From Sphingomonas sp. DG1-23 (GTDB lineage Bacteria; Pseudomonadota; Alphaproteobacteria; Sphingomonadales; Sphingomonadaceae): a stretch of DNA of 64,000 nucleotides. Location of the stretch: NCBI RefSeq assembly GCF_030730875.1, contig NZ_JAVAMA010000001.1, positions 124,001 through 188,000 of the forward strand, read 5' to 3'. The translations under genes and the position numbers were made by a program. Numbering within the stretch: the first letter of the stretch is position 1; each line of letters begins with the position of its first letter. Below are positions 18,104-28,189 of the stretch, piece by piece. The notes beneath the pieces were generated by a model, which was not told where the DNA came from, did not search any database, and saw only the letters and a list, made by a program, of their open reading frames with translations.

Positions 18104-18727
18104 AACCCATTGCGGCCGCACGACCATCACCTCGGCGAACAGCTCCGACGCGATCTGGCGCGCCAGCCAGCCTTGCACCCGCGGCAAAGCTTGTGCCTCG
18201 AACCACGCCCGATCGACCGCGGCGAACTGGCGCACGAATGGCATGATTGCCGCATCGGTGAGCGATTGCCGGTCGCCGCAAAGCCAGTCCCTCGAAGCCA
18301 ATCGCGCTTCGAGCACCGCCAGCAGATCCAGCCCCGACGCCCGATGCACGCCCGGATCCGACCCATATCGCTCCGGATATTTGTAGCGATCGAGATGGTG
18401 TTTGAACGGCCCGTCATTGGCGGCGATCAACCCGGCATCGTCGCCCGCCAGCCAGCCCTGGGGATCGTTGCGGGCAAGCGCCCAGCGCATGATGTCGAGG
18501 CTTTCGTCGATCACCGCCCCGCCCGGCAGCACCAGCACCGGCACCGTCGCCTTGGGCGACGCCGCGAGCATCTCCGCCGGCTTGTCGCGCAGCTTGACCT
18601 CGCGGAGCTCATGACCGGTCCCGCTCACCGCCAGCGCCAGCCGCGCCCGCATCGCATAGGGGCAGCGGCGAAAGCTGTAGAGGATCGGCTCAATCAGCGT
18701 CGCGGTCCGGAAACTTCGCGCCGACAT
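18086..18727 (-). CDS. Glutathione S-transferase with glutaredoxin-like CPYAMR site
   Basis: 213 residues. The thioredoxin-fold half has the cysteine active site [15 protein letters not shown] and [14 protein letters not shown] with the cis-proline, then a helical C-terminal half. The N-terminal Cys-Pro-Tyr places it with omega/YibF-type thiol transferases. The ATG at 18727 overlaps the trhO 3' end by 38 bases; no better start exists, and homologues would begin near the ATT/CTG around the overlap, so the start is uncertain. The C-terminal residues and stop are encoded by a dispersed repeat. Confidence 0.8.
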   Translation of the reverse strand: MSARSFRTATLIEPILYSFRRCPYAMRARLALAVSGTGHELREVKLRDKPAEMLAASPKATVPVLVLPGGAVIDESLDIMRWALARNDPQGWLAGDDAGLIAANDGPFKHHLDRYKYPERYGSDPGVHRASGLDLLAVLEARLASRDWLCGDRQSLTDAAIMPFVRQFAAVDRAWFEAQALPRVQGWLARQIASELFAEVMVVRPQWVPDSPP

Positions 18728-19676
18728 GCGCCTCGCCCCGCACCGCCGCCAATGCGGTCTGCCGATGCCGCTCGGCATAACGCGCGCGCTGTTCGTCGCT
18801 GCGCTCGGCATGGCAGGCGGGGCACGCCACGCCCTCGACGAACAGCGGCGAATTCCGGTCCTCCGCGCTTACCGGCCTGCGACAGGCGCGGCACAGTCCG
18901 TAACTTCCGAGCGCGAGCCCGTGCCCGACCGACACGCGCTCGTCGAACACGAAGCATTCGCCCTGCCAGCGGCTCTCCTCCGCCGGCACCTGCTCGAGAT
19001 AGGCGAGGATCCCGCCCTTCAGATGATAGACCCGATCGATCCCCTCGGCCTTGAGCAATGCCGTCGATTTCTCGCAGCGGATCCCGCCGGTGCAGAACAT
19101 TGCGATCTTCGGCTTTTCGTCGCGCCCCTCCCACTCGTGGCGATGCGCGCGCACCCATTCGGGGAAATCGCGAAAGCTCTGCGTCCCGGGGTCGATCGCG
19201 CCGGCAAAGCTGCCGATCGCGACTTCATAATCGTTGCGGGTGTCGATCACGATCGTGTCGGGCGCATCGATCAGCGCGTTCCAGTCCTGCGGCGCGACAT
19301 AGGCGCCGGTATCGGTCGGATCGAGATCGGGCTCGCCCATCGTGACGATCTCGCGCTTGAGCCGGACCTTCATCCGGTGGAACGGCATCGCCGCGGCGCG
19401 CGAATATTTGACGTCGAGGCCCGCGCAACCGGGCAAGCCCCGGATATGCCCGAGCACCGCTTCGATCGCGGCATCGCTGCCGGCGATCGTCCCGTTGATC
19501 CCTTCGGCCGCGAGCAGCAAGGTGCCTTTCACGCCCTGCGCGCCGCACAGCCGGTCGAGCGGCGCCTTGATCGCCGCGATGTCGTCGAACCGGGTGAATC
19601 GATAGAGCGCGGCGACACGGAAAGGCAGGACGGGTTCGGACACGAAGGCATTCCGACGGGTTAAGGTCGCGCGCAC
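18690..19676 (-). CDS. trhO: tRNA uridine(34) hydroxylase TrhO (rhodanese domain)
   Basis: 328 residues if started at 19676; a GTG at 19643 ([16 protein letters not shown]) fits homologues equally well. An N-terminal acylphosphatase-like domain ([15 protein letters not shown]) precedes a rhodanese domain with catalytic C195 and C201 in [11 protein letters not shown], diagnostic of TrhO/YceA. A C-terminal extension with CRACRRPV and CPACH is probably a zinc-binding tail, present in the long form. TrhO makes 5-hydroxyuridine at tRNA wobble position 34 using oxygen. Coupled to the GST gene by overlap. Confidence 0.9.
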   Translation of the reverse strand: MRATLTRRNAFVSEPVLPFRVAALYRFTRFDDIAAIKAPLDRLCGAQGVKGTLLLAAEGINGTIAGSDAAIEAVLGHIRGLPGCAGLDVKYSRAAAMPFHRMKVRLKREIVTMGEPDLDPTDTGAYVAPQDWNALIDAPDTIVIDTRNDYEVAIGSFAGAIDPGTQSFRDFPEWVRAHRHEWEGRDEKPKIAMFCTGGIRCEKSTALLKAEGIDRVYHLKGGILAYLEQVPAEESRWQGECFVFDERVSVGHGLALGSYGLCRACRRPVSAEDRNSPLFVEGVACPACHAERSDEQRARYAERHRQTALAAVRGEAHVGAKFPDRDAD

Positions 19677-19698
19677 TTAGCAGAGCCGCGACGCCGCG

Positions 19699-20991
19699 TC
19701 ATGCCGCGAGCCGCATCTCCGCCTTCGACAGCAGCGCCAGCAGCGAGATCTTGTTGAAGAACCACATCTTCTCGACCCGCAGCGCGCTGTATTTCCGGAT
19801 CGTGTTGGCGAAGGTGTAGGGCGTGTACCACACATTGTGATCGGGGTGGACGACTTCGACGAAGGTCTCGCTGTCGGCGAGATAGTCGAAATGCCGGCCC
19901 CGGCACTGGAACGCGTCGGGCACCGAGATCAGGAACGCCGCGGCATCGATCCGCTCGAGCTGGGCGAGGAAATCCGAGACGTTGGGGACATGCTCCATCA
20001 CCTCGGGCACCAGCACCAGGTCGTAGCTGTCGCCGACCTGATCGAGGCTCGAAAACAGCTTCCCCTTCACGTGCGGCGCAAGCTGGTCGAGCGCCTCGGT
20101 ATGCGGGTCGACGCCATCGAGCTGCGCGCAGATCGGTTCGAGCGCGAGGTGGAGCGAGGTCTTGAGGTTGGTGATCGGCCAATCGGCACAGCCGACATGG
20201 AGCACGCGCTTGCCTGCGCAGAAATTGCCGAGCACCGCGCCGCGGCCGAGCCCTTCGAGTTCCTTGCTGACCGGCACGCGCTGGACGAAATAGGGCGCGT
20301 TGCGCGCCTCGAGCGCCGACACGCCGGGCGCCTCGGCGCGTGCGACGGGCGCGGCCACCGCACGCGTGTGGATCTCGTCATAGGCGCGCAGCGTCGAGCC
20401 CCAGAGCTGGTCGGCATAGACCGGATCGCTGCCGTCATAGGTTGCGCCGGTGAAGTGCCGCGGAATGAAATAATGGCTCGGATAGATGCGCAGCTTCGAA
20501 TAGCCATATTGACGATAACTATCGGTCAGTCGTTGCGGACCGACGGTCTTCCACGCCTTGGCATGGGTGACGCTGGGCTCGTCATGGATGTCGCGAATGA
20601 TCTGCTCGACGAACGCATTGCCCGCCTCGCAGCCGAAATAGCCCGCGGCGATCAGCCCGGGCCGGGCGATCTCGCTCTCCCAGCAGGCGAACGCCTCGCA
20701 ATCGAGCAGATGGTCGTCGAGCGGGCGCAGCGCGATGCTGTCGGCGTCGACCACCACCCCGCCCTTGGCGTGCAATATCTCCCAGCGCATCATGTCGGCG
20801 ACGCCGTTGAGCTCGACCCCGTGCATCGCGTCCATATGCCCGCGATTGAACCAGTCCTGCTCGGCGAAATCTTCATTGCCCCATAGCAGGAATTCCCAAT
20901 CGGGATTGAGCGCGCGCCACGTATCCATGCAGTTGGTCGGGCACTTTGCTTCGTCGCCCACCCAGATGAAGTGCATCAGCTTCGGGATCAT
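19699..20991 (-). CDS. Fusion of GT32-like glycosyltransferase and SAM-dependent methyltransferase
   Basis: 430 residues from the ATG preceded by GAGGAA. Residues 1-210 are a DxD-containing glycosyltransferase of the OCH1/GT32 type: IPKLMHFIWVGD at the start, WEFLLWGNEDF, and the metal/nucleotide-sugar site D82-A-D84 in GGVVVDADSIALRP. Residues about 235-430 are a class I methyltransferase: motif I VLHVGCADWP (263-272), then YDLVLVPEVMEHVPN. The methyltransferase half resembles enzymes that modify sugars or lipid-linked glycans. It is divergent from a GT2 gene, so the pair may build or decorate a surface glycan. Substrate unknown. Confidence 0.8.
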   Translation of the reverse strand: MIPKLMHFIWVGDEAKCPTNCMDTWRALNPDWEFLLWGNEDFAEQDWFNRGHMDAMHGVELNGVADMMRWEILHAKGGVVVDADSIALRPLDDHLLDCEAFACWESEIARPGLIAAGYFGCEAGNAFVEQIIRDIHDEPSVTHAKAWKTVGPQRLTDSYRQYGYSKLRIYPSHYFIPRHFTGATYDGSDPVYADQLWGSTLRAYDEIHTRAVAAPVARAEAPGVSALEARNAPYFVQRVPVSKELEGLGRGAVLGNFCAGKRVLHVGCADWPITNLKTSLHLALEPICAQLDGVDPHTEALDQLAPHVKGKLFSSLDQVGDSYDLVLVPEVMEHVPNVSDFLAQLERIDAAAFLISVPDAFQCRGRHFDYLADSETFVEVVHPDHNVWYTPYTFANTIRKYSALRVEKMWFFNKISLLALLSKAEMRLAA

Positions 20992-21098
20992 GTCGCGTTC
21001 CTCACGGTGCGTCCGCGAAGCTAATCCGCGATGGTTAACACTATGTTTGCCTTGTTCGCCCAAGTTTCCCGGGCGTTCCAACCATCCGGGCCCGTCGC

Positions 21099-22133
21099 TT
21101 GCCGCACCAACCTGTCATCGCCGCCGTGCTGATCGTTCGCGACGAGGCGCGGTGCATCGCGCGCTGCCTCGACAGCATCCGGCCGCATGTCGACAAGATG
21201 CTGGTGCTCGATACCGGCTCGATCGACGGCACGCCCTTGCTCGCCGCGCAGTACGGCGCCGAGGTTCACCACCTCGCCTGGTCCGACGACTTTTCCGCCG
21301 CGCGCAACCACGCGCTCGATCTTGCCGATGCCGACTGGAACCTCGTCCTCGACGCCGACGAGTGGATCGTCTCGGGCGGCGAGCAATTGCGCCGCTGGTG
21401 CCGCGCCCCGCGGCTCGGCCAGCTCTGCGTCCACAGTGCGATGGAAGGCGCTGGCGACGCCGAGCGCCGCAACTGGCTCACCCGCCTGCTGCCACACGGC
21501 GTCCGCTATCGGGGCCGCGTCCACGAACAGCCGGTGTCGCCTTTGCCGCACGCGCGCATCGAACTCCATGTCGGCCATGACGGCTATCTGGGCGAGCAGC
21601 TGAAACGCAAGCGCGACCGCAACGCGCCGCTGCTGCTGCGCGACCTGCACGACCGGCCCGGCGACTCCTATCTGCTCTACCAGCTCGCCAAGGATGCCGA
21701 GATCCATAGCGATCTCGCCACTGCCTGCGACCATTACGCCGCGGCGCTGCAAGGCACCCCATCCGAGGCCAATTGGCGCCACGCGCTGGTGGTCCGCCAG
21801 CTGCATTGCCTGGGCAAGACCGGTCAGACCGAAGCCGCGCTGGCGCTCGCCGATGCCGAGATGGCGCGCTATCCAGGCTCGCCCGATTTGTTCTTCGTGC
21901 TCGGCAATCTGTTGCACGATCGCGCCCAGAACGATCCGGCGCAGGCGCTCGACGAATGGCTCCCGCTCGCGATGGGCGCGTGGGAACGGTGTCTGGAAAT
22001 CGGCGAGCGGCCCGATCTGGAAGGCAGCATGCAAGGCTGCGGCAGCCACCTCGCCCGGCACAATCTCGATGCGGCGCGGACGCAGCTGCGGTTGCTGGCG
22101 ATGCAGGCGGAACTGGCCCGGCTGGTGGCTTGA
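21099..22133 (+). CDS. Family 2 glycosyltransferase with C-terminal helical repeats
   Basis: 344 residues. GT-A fold: AAVLIVRDEARCIARCLDSI, LDTGSIDGTPLLAAQYGA and the DxD-type LVLDADEWI. The C-terminal half (about 200-344) is helical and TPR-like (LLYQLAKDAEIHSDLATACDHYAAAL), as in SunS-type and WaaE-like GT2 proteins. The start is a TTG at 21099 with only a weak upstream purine run; a GTG a few codons on (VLIVRDEA) would remove the first beta strand. Probably cytoplasmic, acting on a peptide or glycan acceptor. Confidence 0.82.
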   Translation: MPHQPVIAAVLIVRDEARCIARCLDSIRPHVDKMLVLDTGSIDGTPLLAAQYGAEVHHLAWSDDFSAARNHALDLADADWNLVLDADEWIVSGGEQLRRWCRAPRLGQLCVHSAMEGAGDAERRNWLTRLLPHGVRYRGRVHEQPVSPLPHARIELHVGHDGYLGEQLKRKRDRNAPLLLRDLHDRPGDSYLLYQLAKDAEIHSDLATACDHYAAALQGTPSEANWRHALVVRQLHCLGKTGQTEAALALADAEMARYPGSPDLFFVLGNLLHDRAQNDPAQALDEWLPLAMGAWERCLEIGERPDLEGSMQGCGSHLARHNLDAARTQLRLLAMQAELARLVA

Positions 22134-22138
22134 TAAAT

Positions 22139-22275
22139 CTCCCTCTCCCATTGGGAGAGGGAGGGAGCCGACAAAGTCGGCGGAAAGGGTGAGGGTGAGG
22201 AGACTAGGTCGCCCTCACCCTTCCCACTCGCTTCGCGAGCGGGCCCCTCCCCTCTCCCGATGGGAGAGGGGGTTT
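22139..22275. repeat. GC-rich intergenic inverted repeat (AAGGGTGAGGGTGAG family)
   Basis: CCCTCTCCCATTGGGAGAGGG hairpin (stem of CCCTCTCCC/GGGAGAGGG) and AAAGGGTGAGGGTGAGGAG at left, mirrored by CGCCCTCACCCTT and CCCTCTCCCGATGGGAGAGGG at right. The same element is at 27353-27456 and part of it at 30218-30322. It separates two convergent genes. Confidence 0.75.
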
Positions 22276-22279
22276 TCGA

Positions 22280-24460
22280 TCACCCCGCGACGTGACTCCC
22301 CGCCAGCGCCGCGAGCAGCAGCAACGCGACGATGTTGGTGATCTTGATCATCGGATTGACCGCCGGACCCGCGGTATCCTTGTACGGATCGCCGACGGTG
22401 TCGCCGGTCACCGCGGCCTTGTGCGCCTCGGACCCCTTGCCGCCGTGATTGCCGTCCTCGATATATTTCTTGGCATTGTCCCACGCGCCGCCGCCGCTGG
22501 TCATCGAGATCGCGACGAACAGACCGGAGACGATCACCCCGAGCAGCATCGCGCCGAGCGCCGCAAAGCCCTCATGCTGGCCCGCCACTGCGGCGATGAT
22601 GAAATACACGGCGATCGGGCTGAGCACCGGCAGCAGCGACGGAACGATCATTTCCTTGATCGCCGCGCGAGTGACGATGTCGACGGTGCGACCGTAATTG
22701 GGCCGGCTGGTCCCTTCCATGATCCCCGGATTGTCGCGGAACTGGTCGCGCACGTCCTGCACCACCGATCCCGCCGCACGGCCGACTGCGGTCATGCCGA
22801 ACGCCCCGAACAGATAGGGCAGCAATGCGCCGAGCAGCAGCCCGACGATGACGTAGGGATTGCTCAGGCTGAAATCGACGTCGACGTTCGGGAAGAACTC
22901 GTGAAGGTCGGTGGTGTACGCCCCGAACAAGACGAGCGCCGCGAGCGCGGCGGAGCCGATCGCATAGCCCTTGGTGACGGCCTTGGTGGTGTTGCCCACT
23001 GCGTCGAGCGCGTCGGTCTTGTGGCGAACCTCGTCCTCGAGCCCCGCCATCTCGGCAATGCCGCCGGCATTGTCGGTCACCGGCCCATAAGCGTCGAGCG
23101 CGACGACCATCCCCGCCAGCGCGAGCAGCGAGGTCGCCGCGAACGCCACGCCGATCACCCCGGCGATCTGATACGCCGCGATCACCGCGACGACGATCAC
23201 GAGCGTGGGCAGCGCAGTCGATTCGAGGCTGATCGCGAGGCCCTGGATCACATTGGTGCCGTGGCCGGTCTCGGATGCCCTGGCGATCGACTTGACCGGG
23301 CGATAGTTGGTGCCGGTGTAATATTCGGTGATCCACACCAGCAGGCCGGTCACGCCGAGCCCGATCATCATGCAGATGACCAGATCCCAGCCGGTGAAGC
23401 TCGGCCCGGCGGCGGTGCCGATATTGACCTGATCGGCGGTGCCGGTCGAACTTTCGAGGAACGCCGCGGGATCGCCGACGCCGCCGATCAGCGTGTCGAG
23501 CCCGCCCAGCGTGTAATGCGTCACCCCGATGATCGCCGGGATCGACAGGATCACCGTGACCCAGAAGCCCTTGTACAGCGCGCCCATGATCGACTGGCCT
23601 TTGCCCAGCCGCACGAAATAGGTGCCGATGATCGAGGTGAGGATGCACACGCCGCCGACGATCAGCGGCAAGGTCATCAGCTGCATGAGCTGCTCGGGTG
23701 CGAGCCCGCGCATCAGCAAGGCGATCGTCACCATGGTGATGCCGAGCGTGACGACATAGGTCTCGAAAAGGTCGGCGGCCATACCCGCGCAGTCGCCGAC
23801 ATTGTCGCCGACATTGTCCGCGATCACCGCAGGGTTGCGGGGATCGTCCTCGGGGATTCCGGCCTCGACCTTGCCGACCAGATCGGCGCCGACATCGGCC
23901 GCCTTGGTGAAGATGCCGCCGCCGAGACGCGCGAAGATCGAGATCAGCGAGGCGCCGAAGGCAAGTCCGGTCAGCGTCTCGATCACCGGCCGCGCATCGG
24001 GCGCGAGATCGGCGACTTCGACCAGATAGGCGAAGATCCCCGCGATCGCGAGCAGCCCCAGCCCCGCCACCAGCATGCCGGTAATCGCGCCCGAGCGGAA
24101 CGCGAGAGTCAGCCCCGACTGGAGCGAATGCCGCGCCGCCTCTGCGGTGCGGACATTGGCGCGCACCGAGATGTTCATGCCGACGAACCCGGCGACGCCC
24201 GAAAGCACCGCGCCGATCACGAAGCCGAGCGTCGGCAGCGCGCCCAGCGTGAAGAACAACACGATTGCGACGACCACGCCGACGATCGCGATGGCGATAT
24301 ATTGCCGCCGCAGATAGGCTTTGGCGCCTTCCTGGATGGCGGCGGCGATGTCTTGCATCTTCGCGTTACCGGGCGATGCCCGCAGCACTTGCTGACTCGT
24401 CAGAAAGCCATAAGCCAACGCCAGCAAACCGCAGGCGATGGCGAGATACACAATCGTCAT
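22280..24460 (-). CDS. hppA: Membrane-bound proton-translocating pyrophosphatase, K+-independent type
   Basis: 726 residues with about 16 membrane helices. [45 protein letters not shown] (189-233, given here in parts: pyrophosphate-binding [11 protein letters not shown] and [11 protein letters not shown]) is the catalytic signature. The potassium-dependence determinants read GNTTKAVT with K493 and T496, the pair that marks K+-independent H+-pumping enzymes. It couples pyrophosphate hydrolysis to proton export. Start ATG at 24460; sequence upstream in frame does not resemble the family. Genes thiL and nusB lie upstream on the same strand. Confidence 0.95.
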   Translation of the reverse strand: MTIVYLAIACGLLALAYGFLTSQQVLRASPGNAKMQDIAAAIQEGAKAYLRRQYIAIAIVGVVVAIVLFFTLGALPTLGFVIGAVLSGVAGFVGMNISVRANVRTAEAARHSLQSGLTLAFRSGAITGMLVAGLGLLAIAGIFAYLVEVADLAPDARPVIETLTGLAFGASLISIFARLGGGIFTKAADVGADLVGKVEAGIPEDDPRNPAVIADNVGDNVGDCAGMAADLFETYVVTLGITMVTIALLMRGLAPEQLMQLMTLPLIVGGVCILTSIIGTYFVRLGKGQSIMGALYKGFWVTVILSIPAIIGVTHYTLGGLDTLIGGVGDPAAFLESSTGTADQVNIGTAAGPSFTGWDLVICMMIGLGVTGLLVWITEYYTGTNYRPVKSIARASETGHGTNVIQGLAISLESTALPTLVIVVAVIAAYQIAGVIGVAFAATSLLALAGMVVALDAYGPVTDNAGGIAEMAGLEDEVRHKTDALDAVGNTTKAVTKGYAIGSAALAALVLFGAYTTDLHEFFPNVDVDFSLSNPYVIVGLLLGALLPYLFGAFGMTAVGRAAGSVVQDVRDQFRDNPGIMEGTSRPNYGRTVDIVTRAAIKEMIVPSLLPVLSPIAVYFIIAAVAGQHEGFAALGAMLLGVIVSGLFVAISMTSGGGAWDNAKKYIEDGNHGGKGSEAHKAAVTGDTVGDPYKDTAGPAVNPMIKITNIVALLLLAALAGSHVAG

Positions 24461-24561
24461 CAGGCGAAGTCCTTCCCCTAGAACTGGAACCGCCGCCGGT
24501 CTTGATGCCGGTCTTGCGGAAGCGGGAAGGTATCGAGCACCCCGAGCGGGCGCAACCCGCC

Positions 24562-25410
24562 TCAGCGGTGCTCGTAGCCGAGCCGCGTGGACGGGGATTT
24601 TCCGTCGAGCAGAAGGGGTTCGGCGCCCTTGTTCAGCATCGTGCCGATCCGCGTCGCGGGCACCGGCAGGCGCACGCCTTCGGGCGCGGCGAACAGCAAT
24701 TCGTAATCGTCGCCCCAGCTGGCGGCCGCCAGCCGGTCGGTGGTGCCCGGCGCAAACGGGACCGCGTCGAGCGCGATCGCGGCGGTGCACCCGCTCGCCT
24801 CCGCCATTCGCCGCGCGTCGAGCAGCAGCCCGTCGGACACGTCCATCATCGCGCTGACATGCGGTCCGAGCCCGAGCCCCTCGGCCAGCCGCGGCCGCGG
24901 CCGCAGATAGGCGGCGCCCTCCCCAGCCTCGAACCCGAGCAGCGCCGCGCCGATCGTCCCAGTGACGTAGAGCGCATCCCCTGCCCGCGCGCCCATCCGC
25001 GCCGGCACCGGGCGGACCGTCGCCCGGCCGATCGCCGTGCAGCCGAAGGTCGCCGGGCCGGTATGGGAAATGGTGTCGCCGCCGAGCAATTTGACGCCAT
25101 AGGCTTCGAGCACCTCGCGAAGGCCGTCGACGAAGCGCTCGCTACCCTCGACCAGGGTCGCGCCGATCAGCACTCCGACTGGTTCGGCCGCCTTGGCGGC
25201 GAGGTCGGACAAATTCACTGCGACCAGCTTCCACGCGATGTCCGCCGGGTCCGTGCCGGCGCGGTAATGCACCCCCTCGGCAATCGCGTCGTGGGTGACG
25301 ACGAGCGTCTCGCCGCCGATCTCGATCACCGCCGTATCGTCGCGCAGATCCTGCGCCCCGGGGTGGAGCGGGAGGGCGCGGAGCGCAGCGATGAAATCGT
25401 GTTCGTTCAC
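24562..25410 (-). CDS. thiL: Thiamine-monophosphate kinase
   Basis: 282 residues, PurM/SelD-like fold. [26 protein letters not shown] supplies ATP and metal sites; [27 protein letters not shown] and [13 protein letters not shown] are ThiL motifs. It phosphorylates thiamine monophosphate to the diphosphate. Slightly shorter than typical (about 310), with the loss at the C-terminus. It sits between nusB and hppA; the thiL-nusB neighbourhood is widespread in bacteria. Confidence 0.92.
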   Translation of the reverse strand: MNEHDFIAALRALPLHPGAQDLRDDTAVIEIGGETLVVTHDAIAEGVHYRAGTDPADIAWKLVAVNLSDLAAKAAEPVGVLIGATLVEGSERFVDGLREVLEAYGVKLLGGDTISHTGPATFGCTAIGRATVRPVPARMGARAGDALYVTGTIGAALLGFEAGEGAAYLRPRPRLAEGLGLGPHVSAMMDVSDGLLLDARRMAEASGCTAAIALDAVPFAPGTTDRLAAASWGDDYELLFAAPEGVRLPVPATRIGTMLNKGAEPLLLDGKSPSTRLGYEHR

Positions 25411-25412
25411 CT

Positions 25413-25582
25413 AATTCCTCCCCGAGCTTGCCTCGGGGAGGGGGACCGCCGCCGAAGGCGGTGGTGGAGGGGCGCCGCGCGGCGGCGTTTTCCCCTACGG
25501 CAGCGATTCCCGCGCCTGTGCCGTGGCCCCTCCACCGTGCTGCGCACGGTCCCCCTCCCCGAGCGGAGCTCGGGGAGGAATA
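25413..25582. repeat. GC-rich intergenic inverted repeat (GGTGGAGGGG family)
   Basis: CCTCCCCGAGCTTGCCTCGG hairpin and GGTGGTGGAGGGG at left mirror GGCCCCTCCACCG and CCGAGCGGAGCTCGGGGAGG at right, around about 50 bases. It fills the thiL-nusB gap completely. Same family as 14603-14735. Confidence 0.75.
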
Positions 25583-25585
25583 AGG

Positions 25586-26047
25586 TCAACCCCGCACTTC
25601 CTTCGCGACGGCATCGAGGATGCCGTTGACGAACCCCTTTTCGCGCCGGTCGTAGAACGCGTCGGTCACGTCGAGATATTCGCTGATCACCGCGCCCACC
25701 GGCACATCGTTGCGCGCGAGCAGTTCATAGGTCCCGGCGCGTAGGATCTGCCGCATCGGCTTGTCGAGCCGGTCGAGCGACCAGTCGGCGGTCAGCTTTT
25801 CCGAGATCAGCCGGTCGATCTCCTCGCGCCGCGCATCGACGCCTTTGACGATGTCGTCGAAAAAGGCGACGTCGGCATCGGCATATTCGACGTCCTCGAT
25901 CGTCGCGCCGAGGCGGTGCTGGTGAAATTCGGTGAGCAAAACGGTGAGCCTGGTGCCCTCCATTTCCTGCTGGTACAGTGCCTGCACCGCGGCGAGCCGC
26001 GCGGCGGCACGGGCCTTGGAACGGGTGCGGGCTTTGGGACTGGGCAT
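25586..26047 (-). CDS. nusB: Transcription antitermination factor NusB
   Basis: 153 residues, all helical. ARLAAVQALYQQEM, then LDRLDKPMRQILRAGTYELL and VPVGAVISEYLDVTDAFYDRREKGFVNGILD are standard NusB blocks. The first 15 residues are basic. Part of the rRNA antitermination complex with NusE/S10. Two bases separate it from hisD upstream, so the two are cotranscribed. Confidence 0.95.
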   Translation of the reverse strand: MPSPKARTRSKARAAARLAAVQALYQQEMEGTRLTVLLTEFHQHRLGATIEDVEYADADVAFFDDIVKGVDARREEIDRLISEKLTADWSLDRLDKPMRQILRAGTYELLARNDVPVGAVISEYLDVTDAFYDRREKGFVNGILDAVAKEVRG

Positions 26048-26049
26048 GA

Positions 26050-27348
26050 TTATTCTTCTTGGTTCTGGAGGCGGATCGCGACCGATTTCGCGTGCGCGGG
26101 CAGCCCTTCGGCATTGGCCAGCGCAACCGCGGCGGGCCCGATAGCAGCAAGCCCGGCTTCGTCCAAGGCCAGGAAGCTCGTTCGCTTCATGAAATCGAGC
26201 ACCGACAGTCCCGAGGCGAAGCGTGCGCGCCGCCCGGTCGGTAGCACATGGTTCGGCCCCGCGACATAATCGCCGACCGCCTCGGGGGTGTGCCGGCCGA
26301 GAAACACCGAGCCGGCATGGTGGACCATGTCGAACAGCCCCTCCGCATCGTCGCAGGCGAGCTCGAGATGCTCGGGCGCGAGCCGGTCGCACAGGGGAAT
26401 CGCCGCGACGAGGCTCGGCACCAGAATGATCGCGCCATTGGCGTCCCAGCTCGCCCGCGCGGTCGCCGCGGTCGACAGCGTCGCGATCTGCGCATCGACC
26501 GCACCGGCCACCCGATCGGCGAATTCCGCATCGTCGGTGAACAGGATCGACTGGCTGGTCGGGTCGTGCTCGGCCTGGCTGAGCAGATCGGCGGCGATCC
26601 AGTCGGGATCGTTCTTGCCGTCGGCGACGACGACGATCTCGCTTGGCCCTGCGACCATGTCGATCCCGACCACGCCGTAGAGCTGACGCTTGGCTTCGGC
26701 GACCCAAGCGTTGCCGGGCCCGGTTACGACGTCGACCGGGGCGATCCGGTCGGTGCCATAAGCGAGCGCCGCCACTGCCTGCGCCCCGCCGACGCGCCAC
26801 AATTCGTCGACTCCGGCGATATGCGCCGCCGCGAGCACCAGCGGGTTGACCTCGCCGTTCGGGGTCGGTGTGACCATCACCAGCCGCCGCACCCCCGCCG
26901 CCTTGGCGGGAATCGCGTTCATCAGCACCGAGCTGGGATAGGCCGCGCGCCCCCCGGGAACGTACACCCCTGCCGAATCCACGGCCCGCCACCGCGCGCC
27001 GAGCCGGATCCCGGCGGAATCCACGTCGTCGCTGTCCTGCGGCTTCTGCCTGGCGTGGTAGACTGCGATCCGCTCGGCCGCGAGCTCGAGGGCGTCGCGC
27101 AGCTCGGGGGGCAGGTCTTCCCACGCGGCGAGGCAATCGGCGCGGTCGATCTTCCAGCCGCTCTGGTCGAGATCGTGCTTGTCGAACAGCCGGGTCAGGT
27201 CTCTGAGCGCAGCATCGCCTTCGTCGCGCACCCGCTTGATGATATGAGCGACGTTGCGCGCGACATCCTCGTCCGCCTCGCGGCGGGCGTTGACGAGGGT
27301 CGTGAAGGCCGCGGCGAAGTCGGCGGAGCTGGAGTCGAGGCGGATCAT
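26050..27348 (-). CDS. hisD: Histidinol dehydrogenase
   Basis: 432 residues. YVPGGRAAYPSSVLMNAIPAK, GGAQAVAALAYGT, VDVVTGPGNAWVAEAKRQLYG, GPSEIVVVAD and SQAEHDP are the conserved NAD- and zinc-binding blocks; APEHLEL and GDYVAGPNHVLPT lie in the C-terminal half. Catalyses the last two steps of histidine synthesis. ATG at 27348 chosen; a TTG two codons earlier is possible. Confidence 0.96.
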   Translation of the reverse strand: MIRLDSSSADFAAAFTTLVNARREADEDVARNVAHIIKRVRDEGDAALRDLTRLFDKHDLDQSGWKIDRADCLAAWEDLPPELRDALELAAERIAVYHARQKPQDSDDVDSAGIRLGARWRAVDSAGVYVPGGRAAYPSSVLMNAIPAKAAGVRRLVMVTPTPNGEVNPLVLAAAHIAGVDELWRVGGAQAVAALAYGTDRIAPVDVVTGPGNAWVAEAKRQLYGVVGIDMVAGPSEIVVVADGKNDPDWIAADLLSQAEHDPTSQSILFTDDAEFADRVAGAVDAQIATLSTAATARASWDANGAIILVPSLVAAIPLCDRLAPEHLELACDDAEGLFDMVHHAGSVFLGRHTPEAVGDYVAGPNHVLPTGRRARFASGLSVLDFMKRTSFLALDEAGLAAIGPAAVALANAEGLPAHAKSVAIRLQNQEE

Positions 27349-27352
27349 AGCC

Positions 27353-27456
27353 AATCACCCTCACCCTTCCCACGCCGCTTCGCGGCGCGGGCCCCTTCCC
27401 TCTCCCATCGGGAGAAGGAGGGAGCGGCGAAGCCGCGGAAGGGTGGGGGTGAGCAG
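27353..27456. repeat. GC-rich intergenic inverted repeat (AAGGGTGAGGGTGAG family)
   Basis: CACCCTCACCCTTCC at left and GGAAGGGTGGGGGTGAG at right, with inner hairpins GCCGCTTCGCGGC and CCCTCTCCCATCGGGAGAAGG. It occupies the hisG-hisD gap inside the operon, so it must be read through for hisD expression. Confidence 0.75.
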
Positions 27457-27475
27457 GTCTGGCGTCGCAAATTTG

Positions 27476-28126
27476 TCACGCCACTGCCCTCCGGAACGCA
27501 TCGACCAGCGGGACAACCTCCCCCGCGCGCATCTTGAACGCCGCCCGGTTGACCACCAGCCGGCTGGTCACCTGCGCGATCACCTCGACTTCGACCAGCC
27601 CGTTCTCCTTGAGTGTCTTGCCAGAGGAGACGAGGTCGACGATCCGCGGCGCCAGCCCGAGCACCGGCGCCAGCTCCATCGCGCCGTTCAATTTGACGCA
27701 TTCGGCCTGCACCCCCCGCGCCTCGAAATGGGCGCGGGTGATGTGCGGGTATTTGGTGGCGATGCGAACATGGCTCCAGCCGCGCGGATCGTCTTTCTCG
27801 GCCAGGTCGACCGGCTCGGCGACCGAGATCCGGCAATGGCCGATGCCGAGATCGACCGGCGCGTACAGCTCCGAATAGTCGAACTCCGCCAGCACGTCCG
27901 ATCCGACCACGCCGAGCTGCGCCGCGCCGTGCGCGACGAAGGTGGCGACGTCGAACGCGCGCACCCGGATCAGGTCGATCGCCGGGCTGTTGGTCGCGAA
28001 GCGCAGCGCCCGGCTGTTCGGGTCCGAGAACGCGGGCTCGGGGACGATGCCGACTGCGGCGAGCAGCGGCAGCGCCTCGTCGAGGATCCGGCCCTTGGGC
28101 ACGGCGAGGATGAGCGGTTCTTGCAT
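27476..28126 (-). CDS. hisG: ATP phosphoribosyltransferase, short form
   Basis: 216 residues. [18 protein letters not shown] opens the catalytic domain, [17 protein letters not shown] and the PRPP loop [14 protein letters not shown] are characteristic. The C-terminal ACT-like regulatory domain of long HisG is absent, so this is the short form that works with HisZ. hisZ is not in the window. Catalyses the first step of histidine synthesis; heads the hisG-hisD-nusB order. Confidence 0.95.
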   Translation of the reverse strand: MQEPLILAVPKGRILDEALPLLAAVGIVPEPAFSDPNSRALRFATNSPAIDLIRVRAFDVATFVAHGAAQLGVVGSDVLAEFDYSELYAPVDLGIGHCRISVAEPVDLAEKDDPRGWSHVRIATKYPHITRAHFEARGVQAECVKLNGAMELAPVLGLAPRIVDLVSSGKTLKENGLVEVEVIAQVTSRLVVNRAAFKMRAGEVVPLVDAFRRAVA

Positions 28127-28189
28127 GGGTGCCGGGGCTTTACTTGGGGGGCCGGGCGGGCGCAACAGAGCCTTCGCAAAGGGGGGATC

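Noticed and set aside
22292..24481. A 729-codon plus-strand frame opposite hppA
   Set aside because: Antisense artefact: dominated by Asp, His, Arg and Gln with no hydrophobic core, while the minus strand is a textbook pyrophosphatase.
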